Positions 8,599-16,297 of a DNA stretch of 43,212 bases are shown here, one piece after another (position 1 is the first letter of the stretch; each line of letters starts with the position of its first letter). Below the pieces are notes generated by a model. That model saw only the letters and a program-made list of their open reading frames with translations, had not been told where the DNA came from and made no database searches. Made by a program: the position numbers and the translations under genes. Source of the stretch: an uncultured archaeon (GTDB lineage Archaea > Thermoproteota > Nitrososphaeria > JACIWG01); contig CALHLD010000046.1 of assembly GCA_938034445.1 (NCBI GenBank), positions 1-43,212 on the forward strand. Reading direction: 5' to 3'.

Positions 8599-9486
8599 CT
8601 ATTTCTTTAAACAAAGGGATATACCATCACATGATACTCCTTTGTCATTTAAATTGGATAGGTTTTCTCTGCATGTACTAAATGTTAAACCTCTACTTTT
8701 AACTTCCCCTCTAACTTTTAAAAGAATCTTTTCCCTATAATTTTTTGGAGCATAATATGCGCCATGAATCTTCTCTCCATTCTCGTAATAGAGTTCTTTG
8801 AAACTTTTGGATAGACTAGGAAATTTGGAAACTATTCTCCTTAGGTTATCAGGCTTAACTTTATATGTTGATGAAATTACATGTTTTGCTCCAGCATTTG
8901 CTACATTTTCTATAACATTTTTTATGTTTTCTTCACTGTCTGTGATAAAGGGTATTATTGGGTCAAATCTTACGACAACAGGTAAATTATTTTTTGAAAG
9001 TTTTTTGACTGCCTCAATCCTTTTAATAGGAGAGGGTGCTCCCGGCTCTAATATTCTCGCCAACTCCTCATCCAATGTTGTTATTGTGATCGAGACAACA
9101 CTTTTGCCTTTACACAATAGGTCTATATCTCTTAAAACAAGGTCAGATTTTGTAACGATCTCAATAACATAGTTTCTTTCAACAAATTTTTCTAGAATCC
9201 TCCTTGTAATCTTCTTCTCCTTTTCAAGAGGAATATATGGATCACTACTGCTTGAAATATTTATTATACTCCCTTCCGGTATATACCTAATATCTTTTGA
9301 AACATCTTCGAGAAACCTACTTTTCTTTCTAGGATTAAAAAAGTCTTTAATATAAGATGACGCATAACAGTATAGGCATGAATGTGAGCATCCCGTGTAA
9401 GGGTTAATTGTATACTTAAATGGGCAAGTGCATAGACTTCCCTCCTTCCAAGGATCAAATGGTTTCACTATTCTATAGTACTTCAT
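8599..9486 (-). CDS. Radical SAM protein, SPL/Rv2578c-like
   Basis: A 295-residue radical SAM enzyme. The cluster motif C33-x3-C37-x2-C40 lies in TGCSHSCLYCYAS and should bind the 4Fe-4S centre that cleaves S-adenosylmethionine. NISSSSDPYIPLE and the long IETVTK-type strand that follow are typical of the group related to spore photoproduct lyase (COG1533). Members of this group are common in archaea and most have no known substrate. Two further cysteines near the N-terminus (C19, C21) and three near the C-terminus could be structural. No partner gene is adjacent. Confidence 0.85.
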   Translation of the reverse strand: MKYYRIVKPFDPWKEGSLCTCPFKYTINPYTGCSHSCLYCYASSYIKDFFNPRKKSRFLEDVSKDIRYIPEGSIINISSSSDPYIPLEKEKKITRRILEKFVERNYVIEIVTKSDLVLRDIDLLCKGKSVVSITITTLDEELARILEPGAPSPIKRIEAVKKLSKNNLPVVVRFDPIIPFITDSEENIKNVIENVANAGAKHVISSTYKVKPDNLRRIVSKFPSLSKSFKELYYENGEKIHGAYYAPKNYREKILLKVRGEVKSRGLTFSTCRENLSNLNDKGVSCDGISLCLKK

Positions 9487-9976
9487 CCCTTATCTTATAA
9501 TATTATATACTACTTTATAACATGTTCGAAAATTAAAAAATACAAAAGTAGCATACGGTTTCTCTAAAAGGAATGGTGGACCTTAGAGGATAATTTTTTA
9601 AAGTAGATAAATCATGACTTCGCTTGTTAGTAAGAATCTTTAGATGAATTTTTTTAATGTCGCTTATGTTTTATACTTCTATGTATGGATGAACAATTAT
9701 CGCAAAAAAGGTTTTTCTTCGTTATCCTATTCTCGGTTTTGCATAAAGTAACATCAAATTCTGTAGTCGTCTATGCCAATCGTCTGCTCTAATCTATCAG
9801 TTACATTTTTTGGCAAAGAAATGTCAATTTAAGTTAATCAGCTGCATTTTAATATTATGTGATTTTAGCAAGTCCTTTTCCTTCTTCACTCCAGCTTGTT
9901 TTGCAATGGTAGGTTGGCTACAATGGAAGAAATCTTTAAAAAATATTAAAAGTAGTTTGACATAATGGTTTGATAG
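9487..9976. other. Intergenic region with possible gene debris
   Basis: No intact gene is visible in these 490 bases. Read on the minus strand, short protein-like segments appear between stops, for example DRLEQTIGIDDYRI (about 9755-9805) and a Lys-rich segment around 9830-9900. They may be remains of a dead gene, but no family is recognised. On the plus strand an ATG at 9685 opens only 34 codons. The sequence before 9977 (aaatattaaaagtag) is the likely promoter of the THUMP gene. Confidence 0.35.
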
Positions 9977-10504
9977 ATGGCCAGCGTATTGGTTGTCTAT
10001 GAAGGGGAAAGTACGAGGAAAGGTGTTTATGAACTTAGTGATTTAGGCATATTCGAGGAAACAGGGTTTAGGGGAATAATTAAAGGTGAAGTTGAAAATT
10101 TAGAAAAATTTCTTGTAGATCTAGAGGAAAGGGTAAAAACATCATTTTTGCCCGTTAGCAGAGTCGTTCCAATTGATGAATGGTTCTATTTTTCTCCAGA
10201 AAACTTTTTGGATATTGTAAAGGAGAGGATAAAAAAATATTTAGAAAAAATTGGCGCTAATGAGACATTCTGTGTTAGGGTAGAAAGGAGGGGTATGAAG
10301 GGTATTTTTTCTAGTAAGGATTTGGAGAGAGAAATAGGCTCACACGTTTATGGTCTATTGAAAGAAAGGGATGGTTTAGAGCATAAGGTTGATCTAAAGG
10401 ATCCGGACAAGATGATAGTAGTAGAAACTATAGGCAACCTGGCGGGTATGGTTGTAATATCTAAAGAAGATAGGAAAAGGTTTTTCTTGATTAGAGTCAA
10501 ATAA
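9977..10504 (+). CDS. THUMP-domain protein, TAN1-like tRNA acetylation partner
   Basis: A 175-residue protein with a C-terminal THUMP RNA-binding domain (about 70-170), seen in FCVRVERRGMKGIFSSKDLE, the GLEHKVDLKDPDKMIVVE block and the final GMVVISKEDRKRFF strand. The arrangement fits the archaeal homologues of yeast TAN1, which help the acetyltransferase make N4-acetylcytidine in tRNA. The acetyltransferase is not in the window. Binding of tRNA is established for the family, and the exact partner here is inference. Its stop codon is only two bases from the stop of the converging ferritin-like gene. Confidence 0.8.
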   Translation: MASVLVVYEGESTRKGVYELSDLGIFEETGFRGIIKGEVENLEKFLVDLEERVKTSFLPVSRVVPIDEWFYFSPENFLDIVKERIKKYLEKIGANETFCVRVERRGMKGIFSSKDLEREIGSHVYGLLKERDGLEHKVDLKDPDKMIVVETIGNLAGMVVISKEDRKRFFLIRVK

Positions 10505-10505
10505 A

Positions 10506-10784
10506 CTAATTCTTTTCTTCTACCTCTCTTTTTCCTTCCTCGAGCTCCTGAAACTGCTCTTCGTCTTTGCTTAAAAGTAGTGTTTGGAATTCCCCAAAAT
10601 GGGTCTTCTCCTCTCTCGCTATATCAAGTAAGATGCTTTTAATTTTCTGGTCTCCTGTTAAAGATGCTAGTTGTTCATACAAGTTTATAGCATCTAGTTC
10701 AGCGATCATTCCTATCCTAAGAATCTCCCTATCCAAATCTTCCTTCTTCAGTTTATCAACTGAAATCGGCATCTTAGATAACAT
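10506..10784 (-). CDS. Encapsulated-ferritin-like protein without a shell domain
   Basis: A 92-residue two-helix ferritin-like protein. E29 in IAELDAINLYEQ and E59/H62 in AREEKTHFGEF have the same 30 and 3 residue spacings as the di-iron ligands E32, E62 and H65 of Rhodospirillum EncFtn. The closest pattern I know is the ferritin-like N-terminal part of the Pyrococcus furiosus encapsulin, which is fused to the shell. Here the chain stops in the charged tail (EEGKREVEEKN) where the fused form would continue into the linker. It has no visible shell-targeting peptide. No encapsulin gene is present nearby. Expected role: ferrous-iron oxidation and storage. TatA lies 57 bases upstream. Confidence 0.8.
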   Translation of the reverse strand: MLSKMPISVDKLKKEDLDREILRIGMIAELDAINLYEQLASLTGDQKIKSILLDIAREEKTHFGEFQTLLLSKDEEQFQELEEGKREVEEKN

Positions 10785-10841
10785 AATTTTTCACCAATAT
10801 GATATAGAATAAAGTAATTATAAGTTTATTTTGAAAGATGT

Positions 10842-11144
10842 TTAGACCGCTTTCTTTATTTCTTCCTTCAACTGTTCATCGGTTTTACCTGTTGGATCTA
10901 TTCCTAAAGCCTTTGCAGCCTCCTCAAGCTTTAGCCTCTCAGGACTCTTATTTAATTCAGCCGAAGCCTTCTCTATTTCCTTCTCTATTTCCATTTTTCC
11001 CTTTTGAAACTCTCCTGTAGCCCTACCAATTGCTCTAGCGATCTCGGGAATCTTATTTGCTCCAAATAGTAGTACAACAACTACAATAAGAACCCAGAAC
11101 CACTCCATGCCAGCAATATTAAACAGGAAATGATTTTCTAACAT
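10842..11144 (-). CDS. tatA: Twin-arginine translocase subunit TatA/E
   Basis: A 100-residue protein with the classic TatA layout. A short N-terminus leads into one hydrophobic helix (about 13-28, MEWFWVLIVVVVLLFG), the FG-x-x-KIPE hinge, an amphipathic helix (IARAIGRATGEFQKG) and an acidic-basic tail. TatA forms the protein-conducting element for folded proteins with twin-Arg signals. No tatC is in the window. The tail of about 45 residues is rich in Glu and Lys. The gene runs in the same direction as the ferritin-like gene and could be co-transcribed with it. Confidence 0.9.
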   Translation of the reverse strand: MLENHFLFNIAGMEWFWVLIVVVVLLFGANKIPEIARAIGRATGEFQKGKMEIEKEIEKASAELNKSPERLKLEEAAKALGIDPTGKTDEQLKEEIKKAV

Positions 11145-11248
11145 TAAATCACCAGCATGTATCTACTTTATACGGTATATTTAAGTTTTTGAATAAATAA
11201 GGTAAAAAATATATTTATTATTATAGTATGTTCATTTATGGGTGAAAT

Positions 11249-11593
11249 GTGTTGGGTAAAGTTTACAAGTTGGATGATTTACCTTTTACCGAACTTATTA
11301 AAGGAGCTAAAAGTCGCCTTATAGCAGGACAAAGGGTTCTCGTAAGTTTTATTGAAATGGAGCCGAACATGATTTTCCCACTCCATAGACATGAGAATGA
11401 ACAGATTATGATTGTCATAGAAGGAAGCATGCTGCAAACATTAGGTGATGAAAAGATTAAGGTTAGTAAGGGTGATGTTCTCGTTATAGAAAGTAATGAA
11501 CTACATGGCGGCCAAGTGTCTGAAGAAGGTTGTAAGGCTATCGACATTTTTGTACCACCGAGACAAGATTATCTGAAGCTGATTAAAGGCTAG
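11249..11593 (+). CDS. Cupin-domain protein
   Basis: A 114-residue single-domain cupin. The metal-binding signature is PLHRHENEQIMIVIEGS, with H46, H48 and Q52 as probable ligands, completed by H86 in ESNELHGG of the second motif. Such small cupins bind one metal ion, and substrates vary too widely to predict. Translation starts at GTG 11249, the first in-frame start after a stop codon, with TTG 11252 as an alternative. A TATA-like aaatatatttatt lies about 40 bases upstream. It diverges from tatA. Confidence 0.8.
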   Translation: MLGKVYKLDDLPFTELIKGAKSRLIAGQRVLVSFIEMEPNMIFPLHRHENEQIMIVIEGSMLQTLGDEKIKVSKGDVLVIESNELHGGQVSEEGCKAIDIFVPPRQDYLKLIKG

Positions 11594-11647
11594 GAGACAG
11601 TATATCTTGATACAGCTTAAATATTAGATTAAAGCAGGTTTAATAAC

Positions 11648-12034
11648 ATGTCACATGCTAATGAAGTTAAGATATTAAGGAAGAGGGCTGGCGCCTTCTA
11701 CAAAAGGGCTTTAGATAGTTTAAAGGACGACGACTATGACCTTGCATCATTCTTATCTGAGCAAGCAGTCCAGCTCCACCTTAAATCTATTTTACTAGAA
11801 GAATTAGGAGATTATCCAAAAACCTATTCAATATCAAACCTAATTTCCATACTTCGAAAGGTAAAAAAGTATGATTCATTAGTAAAATTTTTTGATGAGA
11901 ATAGACTAAAATTTCGTTTAATGGAAGATGCATATATTCTATCAAGATATATCATAAGAGAATATACAAAGGAAGAGGCTGAAGCATTACTTGAGGTAGC
12001 GAAGGAGGTCTTAAAATATGGAGAAATATACTGA
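11648..12034 (+). CDS. HEPN-domain protein, toxin of a HEPN-MNT pair
   Basis: A 128-residue all-helical HEPN protein. The active-site region SRYIIREYT (about 104-112) matches the Rx4-6(H/Y) RNase motif of HEPN toxins paired with minimal nucleotidyltransferases. The N-terminal helix KRAGAFYKRALDSLKDDDYDLASFLSEQAVQLHLK is typical of the family. Its end overlaps the following nucleotidyltransferase gene by 17 bases, as expected of a coupled pair. In studied pairs the toxin cleaves RNA and is silenced by AMPylation or binding by the MNT partner. A TATA-like cttaaatatt (11616-11625) suggests a near-leaderless message. Confidence 0.85.
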   Translation: MSHANEVKILRKRAGAFYKRALDSLKDDDYDLASFLSEQAVQLHLKSILLEELGDYPKTYSISNLISILRKVKKYDSLVKFFDENRLKFRLMEDAYILSRYIIREYTKEEAEALLEVAKEVLKYGEIY

Positions 12035-12341
12035 TATCTTGTTAGATAGGGCAAAAATGGTTAGAGAATGGAAAACATACATGTATGATATAGTTAAAGC
12101 TGTAAAAACAATCTTACCGGATTCAAAAATTTATGTGTTTGGAAGTGACGTGGACATATTAATATTTTCTAAAAACGTTCCAAAAACAAATATTGATAGG
12201 GCAAAAATAAAGCTAGAAATAGAAAATCTTTCCAACTTACCACAACATCATCCTTTTGAACTGCATCTTGCAGATGAGGAAGATATGCGATTGTATGCAA
12301 GCAGAATAAAGGAGCTTATAGAATTGAAGGCTGATGAATAA
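12018..12341 (+). CDS. Minimal nucleotidyltransferase antitoxin with a shortened active-site loop
   Basis: A 107-residue MNT-family protein overlapping the HEPN gene. The usual active site reads GS followed by about ten residues, then S(D)xD. Here YVFGSDVDILIFSKNVPK runs straight from GS into DVD, so the connecting loop is absent while both catalytic Asp residues remain. The rest, including LPQHHPFELHLADEED, is normal for the family. Either an in-frame deletion of about 30 bases between two Ser codons occurred, or this is a short-loop variant. It may still bind the toxin, but nucleotidyl transfer is doubtful. Confidence 0.8.
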   Translation: MEKYTDILLDRAKMVREWKTYMYDIVKAVKTILPDSKIYVFGSDVDILIFSKNVPKTNIDRAKIKLEIENLSNLPQHHPFELHLADEEDMRLYASRIKELIELKADE

Positions 12342-12396
12342 ATTTCCATTAAATGTTCTTGTAAAAAATTGAAATATTTCTAGAAAATTATTTTGG

Positions 12397-12804
12397 ATGG
12401 GGTATATGAAAATTTTAGTTTGCGGTCCAATGGCTTACGGCAGTATTGAAAGGATTAGGCGGCTGCAAAAAATTTTAGAACAGGAAATGTTTGAAGTTGT
12501 TGACCAGTTCCAATCAAAGGAAATGGACTATAGTAATGTAAAAGATTTTAGGGATAATAAGGAATTAGCTGAAAAAATCGTTTTAAACGACCTTTCTTTT
12601 ATTGAAAAAAGTGATATTATTGTAGCTATATGTGATCAACCTAGCTTTGGGACAGCAGTAGAAATATACTATGCTAAAATGTTGGGCAAAAGGGTTATAG
12701 TGTTGAACGAAATAGAACAGCCTTCACCTTGGCCAATAGCATTTGCAGACGTAATAGTTAAAGACATGAGCACTCTATTAGATATTCTAAAAAATTTGCT
12801 ATGA
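12397..12804 (+). CDS. Nucleoside 2-deoxyribosyltransferase-like protein
   Basis: A 135-residue Rossmann-like protein of the nucleoside 2-deoxyribosyltransferase superfamily. The first strand and loop are MKILVCGPMAYGS, and the family block DLSFIEKSDIIVAICDQPSFGTAVEIYYA contains the Glu (in TAVEI) that corresponds to the catalytic residue in characterised members. The closing strand is GKRVIVL. Members move or hydrolyse the glycosidic bond of nucleosides or nucleotides. The archaeal relatives are mostly untested. The ATG at 12406 (fourth codon) gives the more usual N-terminus MKILV. Confidence 0.75.
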   Translation: MGYMKILVCGPMAYGSIERIRRLQKILEQEMFEVVDQFQSKEMDYSNVKDFRDNKELAEKIVLNDLSFIEKSDIIVAICDQPSFGTAVEIYYAKMLGKRVIVLNEIEQPSPWPIAFADVIVKDMSTLLDILKNLL

Positions 12805-12885
12805 GACCACCATCTTTTGTGTCTGGATAGATAGAAAAATGTTTGTAGCTTAAATCTTATAAGGATTTAAAACCTACTTAAATGG

Positions 12886-13392
12886 ATGAGGAATATGTCT
12901 GAAAATGAGTTATTAGATAAAGTATATGATTTAGCTTTCATGTATGAAGCAAAATATGGTTGTTGTCCCCAATGTGTTTTGAGAGCAGTTCAAGAAGTGC
13001 TTGGCCTTAAAATGGATGATGTAATAAAGGCATCTCATGGTCTTGGTGGAGGAACTGGACTTTCTGGGCAAGGGACGTGTGGTGCTCTTGTTGGAGGTAT
13101 TATGGCCATATGCTTTATACATGGTAGGGGATTAAAGGACATGGATAAAGGACGTTTTCTAAACTCTTACACGTTAGCTAAAAAGTTATATGACAAATTT
13201 GTTGAAGAATATGGCAGCTGCCTTTGTAAGGATGTCCAGAGCAAAATTTTTGGACGTTCATTTAACCTTTGGGATCCAGAAGATTTTAAAAAGTTTGAGG
13301 AAATGGGTGGCCATAGGGATAAATGTCCTGCTGTTGTAGGTAATGTTGCACGTTGGGCGACGGAGATACTTCTAAAGGAATCTAAAGTTTAA
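12886..13392 (+). CDS. C_GCAxxG_C_C family redox protein
   Basis: A 168-residue protein of the C_GCAxxG_C_C family, named for its conserved cysteine pattern. Visible here are CCPQCVLRAV near residue 26, GTCGALVGGIMA near 64, a CLC motif near 108 and a final CP in HRDKCPAVV. The family is related to split-Soret cytochrome domains and is common in anaerobes, probably binding a metal or cluster. Function is unproven. The ATG at 12895 (fourth codon) lies three bases after gatgagg and is the better ribosomal start. There is no twin-Arg or secretion signal. Confidence 0.8.
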   Translation: MRNMSENELLDKVYDLAFMYEAKYGCCPQCVLRAVQEVLGLKMDDVIKASHGLGGGTGLSGQGTCGALVGGIMAICFIHGRGLKDMDKGRFLNSYTLAKKLYDKFVEEYGSCLCKDVQSKIFGRSFNLWDPEDFKKFEEMGGHRDKCPAVVGNVARWATEILLKESKV

Positions 13393-13420
13393 AACTTATA
13401 ATTTTTGACGCCGGATTATT

Positions 13421-14008
13421 ATGTTTAAAGAAATAGTTATTAGACTTTTTAGATATTCCGGAATTCTTGCAATAGTTGCATTTGTTTCTTCTGTTATTAT
13501 CTCAGTAAGTTTTAACCCTTGGTTTTCTATTTTTGATAATGCGTTCAGCGAATTGGGCGGCTCTAAAGCTAGTATGCCATACATTTTCAACTATGGTCTT
13601 ATAATTTTTGGCTTCTTTATGCTATTATTTTCCATTTACGCCATTTATATTTCAAGTAATAAAATTGGAACTGTTTCAGGAAGTTTTATGGTTATCGCAT
13701 CATTTTATTTTATGATGATCGGTGTTTTTCCATACGATTTTAATCCTATGTGGGTTCACGTTTTTGTAGCTCTTTCTTCCTTTTTGATAGGATATTTGTC
13801 AATTATCGTTTGTGGTGTAGGCTTAATTGTTGGTGGAAAGAAAATAATGGGCTTAATCCTCTTATTGATTTCATTATTTTCTCCTTTTGCGGTAGGCTTT
13901 TTTAGTCTATATTCTGCCGCATTAGTTGAATCTTATGGCATATTCGTTTTAACTATTTGGATACTTTTGCTCACTTTTTTTATCAAAAAGGCATTTAATA
14001 CTCAATAA
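13421..14008 (+). CDS. DUF998 family membrane protein
   Basis: A 195-residue protein with about six membrane helices. SFNPWFSIFDNAFSELGGS after the first helix and the later MIGVFPYDFNPMWVHVFVA block are the signature segments of DUF998. The buried acidic and His residues (D, E and H in these loops) are conserved in the family. No function is established. It follows the C_GCAxxG_C_C gene by 28 bases in the same direction and may share its transcript. Confidence 0.75.
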   Translation: MFKEIVIRLFRYSGILAIVAFVSSVIISVSFNPWFSIFDNAFSELGGSKASMPYIFNYGLIIFGFFMLLFSIYAIYISSNKIGTVSGSFMVIASFYFMMIGVFPYDFNPMWVHVFVALSSFLIGYLSIIVCGVGLIVGGKKIMGLILLLISLFSPFAVGFFSLYSAALVESYGIFVLTIWILLLTFFIKKAFNTQ

Positions 14009-14068
14009 TTTTTTAATGAACAATAATTTTTATATAATTTAGTATTTTTTAATTTAAAAAAGTAAAAG

Positions 14069-14078
14069 TATATATAAT
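14069..14078 (+). promoter_or_regulatory. TATA box of the formamidase gene
   Basis: The sequence gtatatataa lies about 27 bases before the ATG at 14101, inside an AT-rich gap, so transcription should begin at or next to the start codon. Two ATG codons (14101 and 14107) are close to the expected start. Confidence 0.55.
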
Positions 14079-14100
14079 AGAATAATGTAACTGTCATTGG

Positions 14101-15405
14101 ATGCATATGGCAAAAAAATTGTTTTATAATAATAAATTTACGAATGGGATAATTGGTCCTAGTGTGAAAATGCTTGGCCCAGTAGAAGATGGGGGAACAA
14201 TTGTGTTTGATACTACACCCGGATGTTGGGGGCCTATGATTACTCCAAACCTTAGAGGTGGACATGAGGTTAATGTTCCCGTTGCAGTCGAAGGCGCTAA
14301 AGTAGGAGATGCTATTGCTGTCAAAATAAAAAGTATAAAAGTTAAGTCCCTTGCTACAAGTTCTGGTGTGGATAGGGCTGTTGAGGGAACATTTTTGGGT
14401 GACCCGTATGTTGCTAAAAAGTGTCCAGGTTGCGGCAGACCTTGGACCGATGCAGTTTTGGAAGGTATAGGCTTTGAGGCGATTCACTGCAAGTATTGTG
14501 GTACACCTGCAAGCCCATTTAGGATGGTTCACGGGTACACCATGATCTTTGATCATGAAAGAGGTTTTGGATTAACTGTTAATGAAGAGACAGCTAAAAA
14601 GATAGCTGGAGACGCTAGAGTATGGGGTAGGATCCCTGAAAACTCTATCCAATTTTCTGTCCTTATTTCGGGAAAGGCTGACCTCGTAGGACTTGTGTCA
14701 AGGATAAGACCTTTTGTCGGCCAACTTGGTACAACTCCATCAATTGACATGCCCGACTCCCATAATGCTGGAGATTTTGGCTCATTCCTTGTAGGCGCTC
14801 CACACGAATATGCTTTAACAAAAGAGCAGTTAGAGAAAGGGAAAACTGATGGACACATGGATATAGATTCCGTAAGAGAGGGTGCAATAGTTATATGTCC
14901 AGTTAAAGTTGATGATGGTGGCGTATATGCTGGTGATATGCATGCAATGCAGGGTGACGGTGAAGTTGCAGGCCATACAACTGATGTTGCAGGAGAACTA
15001 ATGGTTGAAGTTAATGTAGTGAAGGGGTTGGGGATTGATGGGCCGATACTACTACCTCCTGCCGAAGATTTACCTATTCTCGCTAGACCTTTCACAGCTG
15101 AAGAATGGGCGAAGGTTAAGTCGCTTGGCGCTAAATATGGTGTTGAAGTAGAGGAAGCTGCGCCTATACAGTTTGTAGGAACTGGGCCAGATTTAAATAG
15201 TGCGGCATTAAATGGCTTCGAACGCGCATCAAAGCTTTTGGACATAAGTGTTGAAGAGGTTAAAAATCGTGTAACAGTATGTGGTGGTGTAGAAATAGGT
15301 CGATTGCCTGGCGTCGTCCAAGTAACCCTCTTAGCCCCCATTCGAAAGCTTGAAAAAGTTGGGCTAGCAAAGTTTGTTAGAGAACAATATAATCTTCCAT
15401 ACTAA
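14101..15405 (+). CDS. fmdA: Acetamidase/formamidase family protein
   Basis: A 434-residue protein of the FmdA/AmdA family, which hydrolyses formamide, acetamide or related short amides to the acid and ammonia. Typical blocks are GPVEDGGTIVFDTTPGCWG near the start, GGHEVNVPVAVEGAKVGDAIAV, and the central DDGGVYAGDMHAMQGDGE. A zinc-ribbon-like insertion, CPGCG near residue 110 and CKYCG about 25 residues later, marks a subfamily with four extra cysteines. Length fits the family. A strong TATA box lies upstream. No amide transporter or nitrogen regulator is adjacent, so the natural substrate is open. Confidence 0.85.
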   Translation: MHMAKKLFYNNKFTNGIIGPSVKMLGPVEDGGTIVFDTTPGCWGPMITPNLRGGHEVNVPVAVEGAKVGDAIAVKIKSIKVKSLATSSGVDRAVEGTFLGDPYVAKKCPGCGRPWTDAVLEGIGFEAIHCKYCGTPASPFRMVHGYTMIFDHERGFGLTVNEETAKKIAGDARVWGRIPENSIQFSVLISGKADLVGLVSRIRPFVGQLGTTPSIDMPDSHNAGDFGSFLVGAPHEYALTKEQLEKGKTDGHMDIDSVREGAIVICPVKVDDGGVYAGDMHAMQGDGEVAGHTTDVAGELMVEVNVVKGLGIDGPILLPPAEDLPILARPFTAEEWAKVKSLGAKYGVEVEEAAPIQFVGTGPDLNSAALNGFERASKLLDISVEEVKNRVTVCGGVEIGRLPGVVQVTLLAPIRKLEKVGLAKFVREQYNLPY

Positions 15406-15445
15406 ACTTATCTTAAGATGAACCATTATTTTTTTATTTAGAAGA

Positions 15446-15901
15446 TTAGCTTATGTAAACGCTATTTAATTTTTCGCTTTTAGCTATCTCATGTAAAAGT
15501 TTATCTCCCGTCAAGAATTCTTTAGCGCCAACATTTTTTGCTGAAACAATCTGTATTGCATCTGCCTGATATACGCCATACTTTTCTACGAGCTTCCAGC
15601 ATTCGTAAATTAATTTTGTTTTAAGGGGAACCAATACTAATGTTCCAAGCTTAACCAGTCTTTTACATTCTAAAAGAAAACGTTTTTTTGAAAGCGCATA
15701 CCTTTGCGTGTCTAAACGTTTTTGTGTTTCAGCTCTTTTAAATACGCTTATAACCTCACCAATGTTCCATATGTTAAAGGAAAGTTTTAGATCTCCAGCG
15801 TAGGCTTTCATGTATAAAGCTTCTATAAAATCGCTACCCTCCTCCCTAATGTACCTTTTAACTATGCTACTAGAATCCAGATAGGTGATTTCCTCTTTCA
15901 T
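15446..15901 (-). CDS. vapC: VapC-type PIN-domain ribonuclease toxin
   Basis: A 151-residue PIN-domain protein. The acidic metal-binding set is complete: D9 in TYLDSSSIVKRY, E49 in NIGEV, D114 in YQADAIQ and D133 in LTGDKLL. Such toxins cut tRNA or rRNA at specific sites. It is the second gene of a pair and overlaps the upstream antitoxin gene by 32 bases. It converges with the formamidase gene across 40 bases. Confidence 0.9.
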   Translation of the reverse strand: MKEEITYLDSSSIVKRYIREEGSDFIEALYMKAYAGDLKLSFNIWNIGEVISVFKRAETQKRLDTQRYALSKKRFLLECKRLVKLGTLVLVPLKTKLIYECWKLVEKYGVYQADAIQIVSAKNVGAKEFLTGDKLLHEIAKSEKLNSVYIS

Positions 15902-16145
15902 CCCTCATAACCCTTACCAGTCCACTAATTGAGCCTTCTTCAGGTTCTATAGGTTCAAATTTTATTTCATAATCTTCTATATCACCTGCCTCTTCTACTA
16001 TCTTATTTAGGAAGTTGTCGATTAAGTTATCTTGGATCATTTCTTCGAGCAACTGTGTTAATTCTACACCATTTTTAGAAGCTTGCAGCTTAAACTTTTC
16101 CCACAATTCTTTGTCTACGTATATGCTGGTTTTAACTTTAGCCAC
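15870..16145 (-). CDS. vapB: VapB-type ribbon-helix-helix antitoxin
   Basis: About 91 residues. The N-terminal KVKTSIYVDKELWEKFKLQASKNG is a ribbon-helix-helix DNA-binding domain, and the acidic C-terminal part should wrap the PIN toxin. An open frame begins at GTG 16154, but the strong ribosome site ggaggtg (minus strand, 16158-16152) overlaps that codon. It is spaced six bases from the GTG at 16145, which is therefore chosen (MAKVKTSIYV). The overlap with vapC suggests translational coupling. Autoregulation is likely given the inverted repeat upstream. Confidence 0.85.
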   Translation of the reverse strand: MAKVKTSIYVDKELWEKFKLQASKNGVELTQLLEEMIQDNLIDNFLNKIVEEAGDIEDYEIKFEPIEPEEGSISGLVRVMRDERGNHLSGF

Positions 16146-16158
16146 CTTAAACACCTCC

Positions 16159-16185
16159 TATACCGAATATACTTACATTGGTATA
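16159..16185 (-). promoter_or_regulatory. Inverted repeat over the vapBC promoter
   Basis: Arms tatacc (16159-16164) and ggtata (16180-16185) are separated by 15 bases. The outer arm overlaps the minus-strand TATA box (ttatatac), and the inner arm is next to the ribosome site. The position suits binding by the VapB dimer, which is inference from the family habit. Confidence 0.4.
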
Positions 16186-16297
16186 TAAGTTTTTGAAAAA
16201 GATTACTAAACATATTCTTTGAATACCAAAACCAACTACCTTCGTCACCTAAAGAATCGCATTCACTTCCTAAATCGTACAAATATAAGGTAATCTC

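Noticed and set aside
14553-15341. Long open frame antisense to the formamidase gene
   Set aside because: It lies opposite a clear family gene, has Ser/Thr/Pro-rich shadow composition and no recognisable domain.
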